This document shows positions 1 to 8,757 of a stretch of DNA of 64,000 nt, one piece after another. The DNA comes from Paraburkholderia fungorum. GTDB lineage: Bacteria; Pseudomonadota; Gammaproteobacteria; Burkholderiales; Burkholderiaceae. The stretch covers positions 1-64,000 of the forward strand of contig NZ_MCAS01000035.1 of the NCBI RefSeq assembly GCF_003610895.1, in the 5' to 3' direction. The position numbers and the translations under genes were made by a program. How positions within the stretch are numbered: position 1 is the stretch's first letter; each line of letters opens with the position of its first letter. Below the pieces are notes generated by a model, which saw nothing but the letters and a program-made list of their open reading frames with translations, searched no databases and had not been told where the DNA came from.

Positions 1-120
1 GAGATCAGTGTTGTGCCAGAAACAACACAACCCCCGAATCTCCCTCTGGTGAGCATCACCAGAAACTACTTCTTCCAGATTGGTTGTGCTGTCCCCCAAA
101 GACAGCACGACAACAAGTCA
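1..120 (+). other. 23S-5S rRNA internal spacer
   Basis: This is the transcribed spacer just upstream of the 5S gene. The 23S 3' end is not recognisable here and presumably lies before the window. It holds short hairpin-forming stretches (for example GGTG/CACC around 48-60 and a GCTGTC/GACAGC pair around 89-106) that could be processing stems. I see no tRNA in it. Confidence 0.7.
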
Positions 121-235
121 TGCCTGATGACCATAGCGAGTCGGTCCCACCCCTTCCCATCCCGAACAGGACCGTGAAACGACTCCACGCCGATGATAGT
201 GCGGATTCCCGTGTGAAAGTAGGTAATCGTCAGGC
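121..235 (+). rRNA. rrf: 5S ribosomal RNA
   Basis: The 5S rRNA of the large ribosomal subunit. The segment begins TGCCTGATGACCATAGCGAG and carries the conserved loop B/C stretch CCCATCCCGAACAGGACCGT. It closes with GGTAATCGTCAGGC, which pairs with the 5' TGCCTGA to form helix I. A terminator follows 14 bases later, so this is the last gene of its rRNA operon. End points are good to a few bases. Confidence 0.96.
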
Positions 236-248
236 TCCCTAGCAGCAC

Positions 249-281
249 CAGAAACCCCACCCCGAAAAGGTGGGGTTTCTG
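249..281 (+). terminator. rRNA operon terminator
   Basis: A perfect 13-bp stem (CAGAAACCCCACC / GGTGGGGTTTCTG) with a 7-base loop, directly after 5S and followed by a short T-containing stretch. It ends the rRNA operon. Confidence 0.85.
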
Positions 282-625
282 CGTTTACGGGCCAGAAACA
301 GCACAGGACTTTGCCATCGTGCGATCGCACGGGACTCTCGACTCTCGTAAATCCCCGTCAGCTCAGCACCAGCCCGGACTTCCTCGATCCGGCGCAGCTA
401 CGCCCGCTGCAGACGCGGCAGGGCAGAACGTCTTCGTAACAAGTCAGCTCATGCCCACATCCGCGGCATGCGGGCACGACTCTCCACTACCATCTTTTCC
501 TAGGCCGTAACCTCTCAGCTCCAGCTACGCGCCCCCGGTGACCGACGCATTAGCAGCGCGCCGCGTATTGAGGCGCGCGGAAATGCAGCGGGGGGCCATA
601 ACCTATCGACCACCCCTCAAGCGCC
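282..625. other. intergenic region between the rRNA operon and an M20 gene
   Basis: No supportable gene was seen. It contains a 14-bp perfect palindrome CGTGCGATCGCACG at 318-331. The convergent M20 gene ends at its right border. Confidence 0.5.
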
Positions 626-1822
626 TTACTTCCCCTGTGCCAAGAATCGTTGCGCCAGCCGAACCCAGAACGTCGAACCAACTGGCAATAGCTCGTCGTT
701 GAAGTCATAGCTCGCGTTATGCAACATGCAAGGCCCAGCGCCGTGTCCGGAGTCCCGGTGACCACCGTCGCCATTACCGAGAAACGCGTAACAGCCAGGT
801 TTTGCCAGCAGCATGAACGAAAAATCCTCGGCGCCCATGGTCGGCTCGACCGCATCATCGACGTTTTCGTCGCCAACAATTTCCTTCATGACCATCGCAG
901 CGAAACGGGTCTCTTCGCTACTGTTAATGGTCGGCGGATAGTTGCGGTGAAAGTGGATATCGACTGAGCAATCGTAAGCCTCGGCCGTGCTCTCAGCGAT
1001 CTTGCGCATGCGCGTTTCAATCAGATCGAGCGTTTCGGTGGTAAAAGTCCGCACAGTGCCTGCGATCCACGCATCGTCGGGGACCACATTGAGAGCGTCA
1101 CCGGCATGGATCTGAGTGATCGAAAGTACCGCGGTATCGAGCGGCTTCTTGTTTCGCGTGATGATGCCCTGCAGTCCGTTCGCAATCTGCACCGCCGTGA
1201 AAACCGGGTCACGCCCGTTGTGAGGCAGCGCGGCATGCGAACCCACACCCTTGATTTCAATACGGAACTCGTTGCTGGACGCCATGATCGGACCTTCGGT
1301 CACGCCGAAGTGGCCTGCCGGCATGCCTGGCCAGTTGTGGATTCCGAAAACGGCGTCGACCGGAAATCTGGTGAACAGACCGTCATCGATCATCGCCTGT
1401 GCGCCAGCACCCCCTTCTTCCGCAGGCTGAAAGATAAATACGATCGTGCCATCAAAATCGCCGTGCTTGACCAGATGACGCGCCGCGCCGAGCAGCATCG
1501 CGGTATGCCCGTCATGGCCGCACGCGTGCATTTTGCCGTCGTTCTGCGAGCGATGGCCGAAGGTATTGAGCTCCTGGATCGGCAGCGCATCCATGTCAGC
1601 GCGCAGTCCAATCGAGCGTGTGCCGTTGCCGCGTTTCAGGATGCCGACTACGCCTGTTTTACCCAATCCGCGATGAGTTTCAATGCCCCAGGATTCAAGT
1701 GTCCTGGCAACCAGATCCGCGGTTGCTGTTTCTTCGTAACGAAGCTCGGGGTGTGCATGGATCGCTCGTCGGAGGGTCTGGATTTCGCCGTGGGCGGCCT
1801 GGATTTCTGGGATCAGTTTCAT
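626..1822 (-). CDS. M20 family amidohydrolase (hippurate hydrolase / IAA-amino-acid hydrolase type)
   Basis: A 398-aa cytosolic metallo-amidohydrolase of the M20D group, which cleaves N-acyl or aminoacyl amide bonds such as hippurate. The visible metal-site motifs are MHACGHDGHTAML (Cys101, His103), the catalytic EE pair at 135-136, IHNWPG (His162) and a late CMLHNASYDFND. The lid-domain motif GSHAALPHNGRDPV is also present. Length is normal for the family. The Shine-Dalgarno sequence before the start is weak. It converges on the rRNA operon and stands apart from its divergent neighbour. The family assignment is firm; the substrate cannot be told from sequence, so no symbol is given. Confidence 0.9.
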   Translation of the reverse strand: MKLIPEIQAAHGEIQTLRRAIHAHPELRYEETATADLVARTLESWGIETHRGLGKTGVVGILKRGNGTRSIGLRADMDALPIQELNTFGHRSQNDGKMHACGHDGHTAMLLGAARHLVKHGDFDGTIVFIFQPAEEGGAGAQAMIDDGLFTRFPVDAVFGIHNWPGMPAGHFGVTEGPIMASSNEFRIEIKGVGSHAALPHNGRDPVFTAVQIANGLQGIITRNKKPLDTAVLSITQIHAGDALNVVPDDAWIAGTVRTFTTETLDLIETRMRKIAESTAEAYDCSVDIHFHRNYPPTINSSEETRFAAMVMKEIVGDENVDDAVEPTMGAEDFSFMLLAKPGCYAFLGNGDGGHRDSGHGAGPCMLHNASYDFNDELLPVGSTFWVRLAQRFLAQGK

Positions 1823-2000
1823 GGGAGTGCGCTTGTGCTTTGCTTTGCGTGGAATCGCTCGGGGCTATACCGCCCGGGCACGTTGATACCTGATTCTACG
1901 CCGAAGGCATTTTTGGCGGCACTAGGCGGGTCAACGGGCAATGGACGTAATAAAATCCGGGGTCGTCTTACCGCTTACTGCTCTCCTGGACGGACCGCCG

Positions 2001-4079
2001 ATGAATGCTCCTACTGAATTCGCCCGCGCGGTGTGCCCGCACGATTGCCCTGACACCTGTGCGATGCGGGTGATCGTCGACGACGGACGAGCGGTCAAAG
2101 TCGTCGGGGACCCCGACCATCCTCCCACTCAAGGCGCGCTGTGTACGAAAGTCAGTCGCTATGCCGAGCGAGTGCACCATCCGCATCGGTTGACGACGCC
2201 GATGAAGCGCGTCGGTCGCAAAGGCGAAGGCCGTTTCGAGCCGATCAGTTGGGATGAAGCGTTCGAGCTGGCCGCGGCACGCCTGTCGGAGATCGCGAGC
2301 CGAACGCCTGAAGCCATTGTGCCGTACAGCTATGCCGGCACGATGGGCCTGGTTCAGGGGGACAGCATTGCGCAACGGTTCTTTCACAAACTCGGCGCAT
2401 CGCAACTGGACCGCACGATTTGCGCGGCAGCCGGTGCGGCGGGGTTGAAATACACCTACGGTGCCAGCCTCGGTATGCTTACCGAGTTTTTCGCCGAGAG
2501 CGAGGTCATCCTGATCTGGGGTTCAAACCCCATCGCCTCGAACCTGCATTTCTGGACGCGCGCTCAGGAAGCCAAGCGTCGCGGAGCACGGCTGATCGCG
2601 ATCGACCCGTACCGGTCGCTGACGGCGGAAAAATGCCATCAGCACATCGCCCTGAAGCCAGGAACCGACGGTGCTTTAGCACTTGGCATGATCAACGTAT
2701 TAATCACGGAAAACCTGCTCGATCAGGCCTACATCGCGGCTCATACGCTCGGTTTTGACGAGCTCAAATCGCGCGCCCTCGGCTATCCGCCCTCGCGCGC
2801 CGCGCAGATTTGCGATGTGGACGAACAAGTGATCGTCGACCTTGCGCGCCTTTATGGCAGCACGAGGAAAGCCGCGATCCGGATGAACTATGGTCTGCAG
2901 CGAGTGCGTGGCGGCGGTAACGCCGTGCGCGCAATCGCCTGTTTGCCTTCGCTGACAGGCGCGTGGCGCGAGCGGGCGGGTGGCGTCCTGTTGTCATCGG
3001 GTGGCTGGGCGCCGGTGGATTCACATGCGTTGCAGCGCCCCGATCTGATGCCGGGCTGGCCCGCCAAGGCGCCGCGTGTCGTTAATATGAACGCAATCGG
3101 CGACGCATTGCTGCACCCAGGCGACGCGACCTTCGGCCCGAAAGTCGAAGCGATCGTCGTCTATAACTCGAATCCGGTGGCGGTCGCGCCGGACTCGGAA
3201 CGCGTCGCCGCCGGTTTTGCTCGCGAAGACCTGTTCACGATCGTGCTCGAGCATTTTCAGACCGACACCGCGGACTATGCCGATCTGCTTCTCCCTGCCA
3301 CGACACAGCTCGAGCACCTCGATGTGCACAAGTCGTACGGGCATACGCACGTGATGGTTAACCTGCCCGCGATCGCGCCGGTCGGCGACGCCCGCCCGAA
3401 CACGGAGATCTTTCGCGGCCTCGCGCGCCACATGGGCCTGCAGGAGCCGGCGCTTTACGAGAGCGACGACGCCATCGGGCAGTTGGCGTTCCGCTGGAAA
3501 GACCAAACGCTCGAAGGCGTCACTTGGGAGTCGCTGAAGAAAAGCGGCTGGGCAGCGCTGAATCTGCCTGACGCGCCTTTCGCCGAGGGTGGTTTTCGCA
3601 CGCCGTCGGGCAAATGCGAATTCTTCAGCGAGCGCCTCGCGCAGCAGGGGCTCGATCCGCTGCCGGACTATCTGCCGCCTTACGAATCCGCCGACGGTGC
3701 GCCTGCGCTTGCTGCCCGTTATCCGCTTGCAATGATCTCACCGCCTGCCCGAAATTTCCTGAACAGCACCTTCGTGAACATCGAAAGCCTGCGTTCGACG
3801 GAAGGTGAGCCGCATCTGGACATCCACCCGGCCGACGCGCAGCAGCGCGGCATCACGGACGGTGATCAGGTGCGCATATTCAACGATCGCGGCGCGATGC
3901 AGGCGCGCGCTCGTGTCACCGAGAAGACACGTGAAGGGCTCGTGGTCGGCTTGTCGATCTGGTGGAAGAAGCTCGCGCCCGACGGCCGCAACGCCAACCA
4001 GGTCACCAGCCAGGCACTCACAGACCTGGGTGGATCGGCCACGTTCTACGACTGTCTCGTCGAAGTCGAACGTGTCTGA
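2001..4079 (+). CDS. molybdopterin oxidoreductase (formate dehydrogenase / DMSO-reductase superfamily)
   Basis: A 692-aa molybdopterin-guanine-dinucleotide enzyme of the DMSO reductase superfamily. The N-terminus has a [4Fe-4S] motif with Cys12, Cys16, Cys20 and Cys48 (CPHDCPDTC ... GALC). Next come the catalytic-domain stretches typical of anaerobic dehydrogenases (WGSNP, ID followed by PYRS, YNSNPVAVAPD). The last ~120 residues form the C-terminal dinucleotide-binding domain (HPADAQQRGITDGDQV). No twin-arginine signal is visible, so it is probably cytoplasmic. An upstream in-frame ATG at 1941 would add 20 residues; ATG 2001 is preferred because the Cys motif then lies near the N-terminus as usual. 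No dedicated electron-transfer subunit is adjacent, and the substrate is unknown. Confidence 0.88.
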   Translation: MNAPTEFARAVCPHDCPDTCAMRVIVDDGRAVKVVGDPDHPPTQGALCTKVSRYAERVHHPHRLTTPMKRVGRKGEGRFEPISWDEAFELAAARLSEIASRTPEAIVPYSYAGTMGLVQGDSIAQRFFHKLGASQLDRTICAAAGAAGLKYTYGASLGMLTEFFAESEVILIWGSNPIASNLHFWTRAQEAKRRGARLIAIDPYRSLTAEKCHQHIALKPGTDGALALGMINVLITENLLDQAYIAAHTLGFDELKSRALGYPPSRAAQICDVDEQVIVDLARLYGSTRKAAIRMNYGLQRVRGGGNAVRAIACLPSLTGAWRERAGGVLLSSGGWAPVDSHALQRPDLMPGWPAKAPRVVNMNAIGDALLHPGDATFGPKVEAIVVYNSNPVAVAPDSERVAAGFAREDLFTIVLEHFQTDTADYADLLLPATTQLEHLDVHKSYGHTHVMVNLPAIAPVGDARPNTEIFRGLARHMGLQEPALYESDDAIGQLAFRWKDQTLEGVTWESLKKSGWAALNLPDAPFAEGGFRTPSGKCEFFSERLAQQGLDPLPDYLPPYESADGAPALAARYPLAMISPPARNFLNSTFVNIESLRSTEGEPHLDIHPADAQQRGITDGDQVRIFNDRGAMQARARVTEKTREGLVVGLSIWWKKLAPDGRNANQVTSQALTDLGGSATFYDCLVEVERV

Positions 4080-4226
4080 AAACACACCCAAAAATCAAAC
4101 AGCTGTGGCCTGCAATGGGTTGGAGGCTGCAGTCTAACCCAGCCGCTTTTCGCGAATAGCACAGGGATGCCCATGCTACGATGCGTTTTTAGCACGACCA
4201 TTCGAAAATAAAGGAGGAGACGCTGC

Positions 4227-5900
4227 ATGGACAAAATCTGGCTGAAATCTTATCCACCCGGCGTTCCCGCAGAGATTGACCCGACTCGCTATTCGTCCGT
4301 CGCCGAACTGCTCGAAGAAGCTTTCCGCGAGCACCGTGCCAAACCGGCGTTCGTGTGCATGGGCAAGCAGATCACCTACGGCGAACTCGACGCGCTCTCC
4401 CGCAAACTGGCCGCGTGGTTTCAGTCGAAGGGTCTTGCCCGCGGTGCACGCATCGCGATCATGATGCCAAACGTGCTGCAATACCCTGTCGCGATCGCCG
4501 CGATCTTGCGCGCGGGCTACGTGGTGGTGAATGTGAATCCGCTCTACACCCCGCGGGAGCTCGAACATCAGCTCAAGGACAGCGGCGCGGAAGCGATCAT
4601 TCTGCTCGAAAACTTTGCCGTGACGCTGCAGGCGATCGTGCGTAATACGTCGGTCAAGCACATTGTCGTAGCCGCTATGGGCGATCTGATGGGCGTGAAG
4701 GGCACACTCGTGAACTTCGTTGTGCGCCGGGTGAAGAAGATGGTGCCGGCGTGGAGTCTCCCAGGCCACGTCAAATTCAACACCGCGATCGCCGAGGGCG
4801 GCCGCAAGGATTTCAAGACGGTTCAACAAGGCCCGGACGACGTCGCATTTCTACAGTACACGGGGGGCACGACCGGTGTTGCCAAGGGCGCGACGCTCCT
4901 GCATCGAAACCTGATCGCCAATGTGCTGCAGTCGGAAATCTGGCTCGATCCGGTTCGCGCCAATCGCACGGACATCGATCAGTTCATCACCGTGGTTGCG
5001 TTGCCGCTTTATCACGTCTTCGCGTTGACGGTTTGCGGACTGCTAACGATCCGTACCGGCGGCCTCGGCGTGCTGATCCCGAATCCGCGCGACATCCCGG
5101 GCATGATCAAGGCGCTGGAAGGCTATCCGATTACCACGATTCCGGCCGTCAACACGTTGTACAACGCCATGCTCAACAGCCCGGACTTCCATAAGCTCGA
5201 TTTTTCGAAGCTGATCGCAGCCAATGGCGGCGGCATGGCGGTGCAGGAAGCCGTGGCGAAGCGCTGGTTCGAGCTGACGCATACGCCGATCATCGAGGGC
5301 TACGGTCTGTCGGAGACTTCGCCGTGCGTTACCTGCAATCCGGTGACCGTTACGGAATATAGCGGCACGATCGGTTTGCCGCTGCCGTCGACCGAAATCT
5401 CGATTCGCGACGACGAAGGCAATGAGGTGCCACTCGGCCAGCCGGGCGAAATCTGCATTCGTGGCCCGCAGGTGATGGCGGGCTACTGGAACCGTCCGGA
5501 CGAAACCGCAAAGGTTATGACGCCAGATGGCTTCTTTAAGTCAGGTGATGTCGGCCTGATGAACGAAAATGGCTTCGTCAAGATCGTCGACCGGAAGAAG
5601 GACATGATTCTGGTCTCGGGTTTCAATGTCTATCCGAATGAAATCGAAGACGTTGTCGCCAAGATGCCGGGCGTATTTGAAGTCGCGGCGGTTGGCGTGC
5701 CGGATCAGCATTCAGGCGAAGCGGTGAAGCTGTTCATCGTGAAGAAGGACCAGGCCCTTACTGATGCGGACATCTTCGCTTACTGCAAAACGCAGTTGAC
5801 TGGTTACAAGCGGCCGAAGGTCGTTGAATTCCGGACTGAACTGCCCAAGAGCAATGTCGGCAAGATTCTGCGGCGCGAGTTGCGCGATGGCCGGGCCTAA
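4227..5900 (+). CDS. fadD: long-chain fatty-acid-CoA ligase (FadD-type)
   Basis: A 557-aa AMP-forming acyl-CoA synthetase that activates fatty acids with ATP and CoA for beta-oxidation or lipid synthesis. The signature elements are the P-loop YTGGTTGVAKGA, the linker motif GYGLSETSP, DGFFKSGDVG, and the FACS-region DRKKDMILVSGFNVYPNEIE. The C-terminal KSNVGKILRRELRD contains the catalytic lysine. The start follows a strong Shine-Dalgarno (AAGGAGGAGA at 4211-4220). A bidirectional terminator lies 77 bases past the stop. Other acyl-CoA synthetases look similar, but the overall pattern matches betaproteobacterial FadD. Confidence 0.92.
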   Translation: MDKIWLKSYPPGVPAEIDPTRYSSVAELLEEAFREHRAKPAFVCMGKQITYGELDALSRKLAAWFQSKGLARGARIAIMMPNVLQYPVAIAAILRAGYVVVNVNPLYTPRELEHQLKDSGAEAIILLENFAVTLQAIVRNTSVKHIVVAAMGDLMGVKGTLVNFVVRRVKKMVPAWSLPGHVKFNTAIAEGGRKDFKTVQQGPDDVAFLQYTGGTTGVAKGATLLHRNLIANVLQSEIWLDPVRANRTDIDQFITVVALPLYHVFALTVCGLLTIRTGGLGVLIPNPRDIPGMIKALEGYPITTIPAVNTLYNAMLNSPDFHKLDFSKLIAANGGGMAVQEAVAKRWFELTHTPIIEGYGLSETSPCVTCNPVTVTEYSGTIGLPLPSTEISIRDDEGNEVPLGQPGEICIRGPQVMAGYWNRPDETAKVMTPDGFFKSGDVGLMNENGFVKIVDRKKDMILVSGFNVYPNEIEDVVAKMPGVFEVAAVGVPDQHSGEAVKLFIVKKDQALTDADIFAYCKTQLTGYKRPKVVEFRTELPKSNVGKILRRELRDGRA

Positions 5901-5976
5901 GGGCGGTAAGTGCACTAATCGTGTGGCGCACATCGGCCTGAATAGAGCCGGTACGAATTAACCCGGCGAAAGGAAG

Positions 5977-6022
5977 AAAGAGAAAGGCCCGACAGATGAA
6001 AACCTGCCGGGCCTTTCTCTTT
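5977..6022. terminator. bidirectional rho-independent terminator after fadD
   Basis: A 15-bp stem AAAGAGAAAGGCCCG / CGGGCCTTTCTCTTT around a CAG/CTG extension. Its A- and T-rich outer ends let it work in both directions between fadD and the convergent porin gene. Confidence 0.85.
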
Positions 6023-6079
6023 GAGCCAGCGTGTTCCGTGCAAAAACCAGCCAGAACAATGCGCGGCGCGGTCATAAAA

Positions 6080-6101
6080 AAAGGCGCCCGAAGGCGCCTT
6101 T
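6080..6101 (-). terminator. porin gene terminator
   Basis: Stem AAAGGCGCC / GGCGCCTTT with a 4-base loop. Read on the minus strand it is followed by a T-run, just past the porin stop. Confidence 0.85.
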
Positions 6102-6127
6102 GAGGCAGACTGCTTTTTTACGACTTA

Positions 6128-7303
6128 TTAGAACTTGTGGCGGATGCCGACGCGAGCCGCGAGTTGGTTCTGGTTCGACGAACCCGACAGGCCGTTGATG
6201 CCAGCCGTTGCGTCGGTCGTGCCCGTGCCCGATGCGTTCAGCACTTGGCCCAGAGCGTGTTGGTACACACCAATCACGTAGACGTCGGTACGCTTGGACA
6301 GGAAGTAGTCCACGCCCAGCGAACCTTGGTGGTACTGAGCCGTCGACGCACCCTGGATGCTCGCGCCGCGCGTGTAGTCATACGCTGCGCCAACCAGCAA
6401 CGCCGGGGTCAACTGATACTTGAAGTTGAGTTCCGCGTTGTTGAACGTAGCCGATTGACCACGGACAGCTGCTTGCGAGAACGTCGTGCCCAGGTTTGCG
6501 AAACGGATGTTCGAGTACGTCAGGCCAACCGTTGCTGCGCCGAACGTGTATGCGCCACCAGCACCGATCACCTGGTACGTGTTAGCCGACGTGTAAGCGC
6601 CATAGACCGGCGATGCGACTGCCGTGCCAGCCGTCGAAGCCGTGCCGCCGTTGTTGAACAGGCCGCCCGATGCTGCCGGGGTGCGCGCGTTCAAGTAGCC
6701 GACGCCCAAGACCAACGGACCGTTGTTGTAGCCAGCGCCCAACGACCAGATCTGGTTCGACGTGACGTTGCCTGCGATGCCGCCGAAGCTGTACGTGCCG
6801 CCGAACGTCAGGCCGTTGTAGTTGATGCTCGTGTACTTGACCGTGTTGTTGGTGCGGTACGCGTTGTTGAAGTTGTCGATGTCGCCCGGGTGAGCAGCGA
6901 TGTAGCCGCCCCACTGGTCGCCCGCTTCCAGCGGACCAACGTAGTCAACCACGGAGTCGTATTGACGACCCAGCGTGACCGTACCGAACTGGCTCGACAG
7001 GCCGACGTAAGCTTGACGACCGAACATGAGGCCGCCTTGACCCAGCTTGCCGGTGTTCACGTCAAAACCGTTTTCCAACACGAAGATTGCCTTCAGACCG
7101 CCGCCCAGATCTTCCGTGCCGCGCAGGCCGAAACGCGAGCCTTGCATAACGCCGCTGGACAGGTTGTACAGGTGCTTGCCGGCCGAGTTGGTGTTGATGT
7201 TGAAGCCTTCGTCAATGATACCGTACAGGGTCACGCTGCTCTGAGCATGTGCGACGCCTGCGAATGCGCCCAGTGCTGCGAGAGCGAGAAGCGACTTTTT
7301 CAT
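6128..7303 (-). CDS. Gram-negative outer-membrane porin (OmpC/Opc family)
   Basis: A 391-aa trimeric general porin of the Burkholderia/Neisseria type in the outer membrane. The start at 7303 gives a classic signal peptide MKKSLLALAALGAFAGVAHA with cleavage before QSSVTLYGIID. It also places a GGAGA ribosome site 6-10 bases upstream. The mature part alternates short beta-strands with turns and keeps porin motifs (GSRFGLRGTEDLGGG, GRQAYVGLSSQFGTVTLGRQ). It ends GIRHKF, the terminal Phe needed for outer-membrane assembly. An in-frame start further upstream (7426) would bury the signal peptide and is rejected. The channel's solute preference is unknown. Confidence 0.95.
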   Translation of the reverse strand: MKKSLLALAALGAFAGVAHAQSSVTLYGIIDEGFNINTNSAGKHLYNLSSGVMQGSRFGLRGTEDLGGGLKAIFVLENGFDVNTGKLGQGGLMFGRQAYVGLSSQFGTVTLGRQYDSVVDYVGPLEAGDQWGGYIAAHPGDIDNFNNAYRTNNTVKYTSINYNGLTFGGTYSFGGIAGNVTSNQIWSLGAGYNNGPLVLGVGYLNARTPAASGGLFNNGGTASTAGTAVASPVYGAYTSANTYQVIGAGGAYTFGAATVGLTYSNIRFANLGTTFSQAAVRGQSATFNNAELNFKYQLTPALLVGAAYDYTRGASIQGASTAQYHQGSLGVDYFLSKRTDVYVIGVYQHALGQVLNASGTGTTDATAGINGLSGSSNQNQLAARVGIRHKF

Positions 7304-7605
7304 CGAATGATCTCCAAGGATTACGAATCTTTTGTACAAGGCGAATATTTGTCTAGCGTTGAGGCCTTGCTTGTCCAACTTCGCGAGAAGTTGCACGTAA
7401 TGTAACAAAAGGCATACATGGCACAAAGAAAAAGGAGATGGCCAGGACGGCTCCTGTTTCGTTTACGCAACATGGTCTAAAATCATAAATTGGCCGTCTG
7501 AATCGTCTGGATTCAGGGTCTTCGTGAAGCCGGTTTTGCCCCGCAAAGCCTTGTCGCGCGGACCCGTCAGCACGGCGGGGCGGTTGTCGAATCAGGGAGT
7601 GCTGA
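7304..7605. promoter_or_regulatory. divergent porin / coq7 intergenic region
   Basis: A 302-bp AT-richer spacer that must hold the porin promoter (minus) and the coq7 promoter (plus). I could not fix hexamers with confidence. It carries the porin Shine-Dalgarno at 7311-7316. Confidence 0.4.
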
Positions 7606-8238
7606 ATGTTTCTGGACGAGTTGATTAGCGAGTTTGATCGGGGTTTACGCTCAATGACTGGCGTGTCGCGGATGAGTCGTCCGTTGCCAGTTCCGCAAGA
7701 ATCGACGGCGGAGCCGGTCGAGCTTTCGCCGGCGGAGCGCGCGCACTCGGCCGGCTTGATGCGCGTGAACCACGTCGGTGAGGTGTGCGCCCAGGCGCTT
7801 TATCAGGCACAGAAACTCGCCACCCGCTCACCGTCCTTGCGAGCCGTGTTTAATCACGCTGCCATAGAGGAGGAGGACCATCTGGCGTGGACCGCTAAAC
7901 GCCTCGAGGCGCTCGATTCGCGTCCAAGTCTGCTGAACCCGCTCTGGTATACCGGCGCATTGGCAATCGGCCTCGCAGCAGGTCGCCTGGGCGATCGGGT
8001 GAGTCTCGGCTTCATGGCTGAAACCGAACGCCAGGTCGAACAGCATCTTGATAGCCATCTGGATCAATTACCCGCGGCCGACCGCGAGTCGCGCGCGATC
8101 GTCGAACAGATGCGTGTGGACGAGGCCGAGCATGGCAAGTCCGCTATGGATGCCGGCGGCATCGAGCTACCGTTTCCTGCGCGTGCACTGATGCGTGCGG
8201 TGTCGAAAGTCATGACACGCACCGCCTACTACATCTAG
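7606..8238 (+). CDS. coq7: 2-polyprenyl-3-methyl-6-methoxy-1,4-benzoquinol monooxygenase (Coq7)
   Basis: A 210-aa di-iron monooxygenase that hydroxylates demethoxyubiquinol late in ubiquinone synthesis, at the inner membrane. The ferritin-like di-iron ligands are visible: Glu59 in NHVGEV, Glu89 and His92 in EEEDH, and the second half QMRVDEAEHGKSAM. Length fits the bacterial Coq7 family. The ubiquinone theme recurs in this window with ispB, which makes the side-chain precursor. A hairpin without a clear T-run follows (8274-8296). Confidence 0.95.
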   Translation: MFLDELISEFDRGLRSMTGVSRMSRPLPVPQESTAEPVELSPAERAHSAGLMRVNHVGEVCAQALYQAQKLATRSPSLRAVFNHAAIEEEDHLAWTAKRLEALDSRPSLLNPLWYTGALAIGLAAGRLGDRVSLGFMAETERQVEQHLDSHLDQLPAADRESRAIVEQMRVDEAEHGKSAMDAGGIELPFPARALMRAVSKVMTRTAYYI

Positions 8239-8273
8239 ATTCGAGACCTCTGCTCACGCATTGCCTGAGAGTG

Positions 8274-8296
8274 GGACGGCGCCTTGTGCGCCGTCC
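8274..8296 (+). terminator. possible coq7 terminator hairpin
   Basis: A perfect 9-bp stem GGACGGCGC / GCGCCGTCC with a 5-base loop, 36 bases after coq7. No T-run follows, so it may be only a weak or rho-assisted terminator. Confidence 0.5.
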
Positions 8297-8511
8297 GTCC
8301 GAATTACCCGGAACGCCAGCAAACACCTCCAGATCCCGCTTCACGATCTCTTACATTCCGCGCCTTTCCCTCGCACTTTTCACGTATCACCTTCACAAGA
8401 TTCACTAGCTCATTCATTTATAACGGTTTTCCGTTTTATGTCTGACATGAAAGAGTCGCGCTAAGTCCTTGTTCTAACAAACAAAATTCGCTCGAAAAGC
8501 GCGTATCTCCC

Positions 8512-8540
8512 TTGACCCCTGTTTAGCGTTCCTCTAAAGT
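8512..8540 (+). promoter_or_regulatory. mraZ promoter (Pmra), sigma70-like
   Basis: TTGACC at 8512-8517 and TAAAGT at 8535-8540, with exactly 17 bp between them. It lies immediately before the MraZ operator repeats and is the likely main promoter of the dcw cluster. The first MraZ repeat overlaps the end of the -10 hexamer. Confidence 0.7.
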
Positions 8541-8573
8541 GGGAGACAGTGTGAGAAAGTGTATTTTTGTGTG
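8539..8573 (+). promoter_or_regulatory. MraZ operator, four GTG-repeats at 10-bp period
   Basis: GTGGG at 8539, GTGTG at 8549, GTGTA at 8559 and GTGTG at 8569. The 10-bp spacing puts the boxes on one face of the helix. MraZ proteins are known to bind such tandem boxes and repress their own operon. The position on and just after the -10 element fits autorepression. Confidence 0.75.
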
Positions 8574-8644
8574 ATCTCACTGGCAGTTTGGGGTAGATTT
8601 TCACGAATCGGGCAGCCGGCGGAGAAACACCGTTAGCAACCAGG

Positions 8645-8690
8645 TTGCAAGGGGCAGGAGTAAAGCGCTAAAGCGCTAACTCTGGTCGAC
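8645..8690 (+). repeat. palindromic repeat element, copy 1 (upstream of mraZ)
   Basis: A ~46-bp unit beginning TTGCAAGGGG. Its core is an inverted repeat: GAGT, AGCGCT, AA, AGCGCT, AACTC. It ends TGGTCGAC. It matches copies at 8701-8750 and near 61.4 kb. The outer arms are slightly imperfect here. Confidence 0.75.
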
Positions 8691-8700
8691 CGCAGTGGAC

Positions 8701-8751
8701 TGCATGGGGCCCGAGTAAGCGCTAAAGCGCCAACTCGGGCCGACAGGGGAG
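8701..8751 (+). repeat. palindromic repeat element, copy 2 (abuts the mraZ start)
   Basis: Begins TGCATGGGG and has perfect 9-bp outer arms GGCCCGAGT / ACTCGGGCC around AGCGCT-AA-AGCGCC. It ends CGACAGGGGAG. The terminal GGGGAG (8746-8751) lies 6 bases before the mraZ GTG, so the element's edge serves as the ribosome binding site. Confidence 0.8.
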
Positions 8752-8757
8752 AGCGAA

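Noticed and set aside
1106..2017. 303-codon plus-strand frame opposite the M20 amidohydrolase
   Set aside because: Shadow of the minus-strand gene, which carries all the metal-binding motifs.
6137..7405. 422-codon frame opposite the porin
   Set aside because: Val/Arg-rich shadow of the porin; the porin has a signal peptide and terminal Phe.
8645..8751. Possible CRISPR-like tandem repeats before mraZ
   Set aside because: Only two units, each internally palindromic, with no unique uniform spacers and no cas genes.
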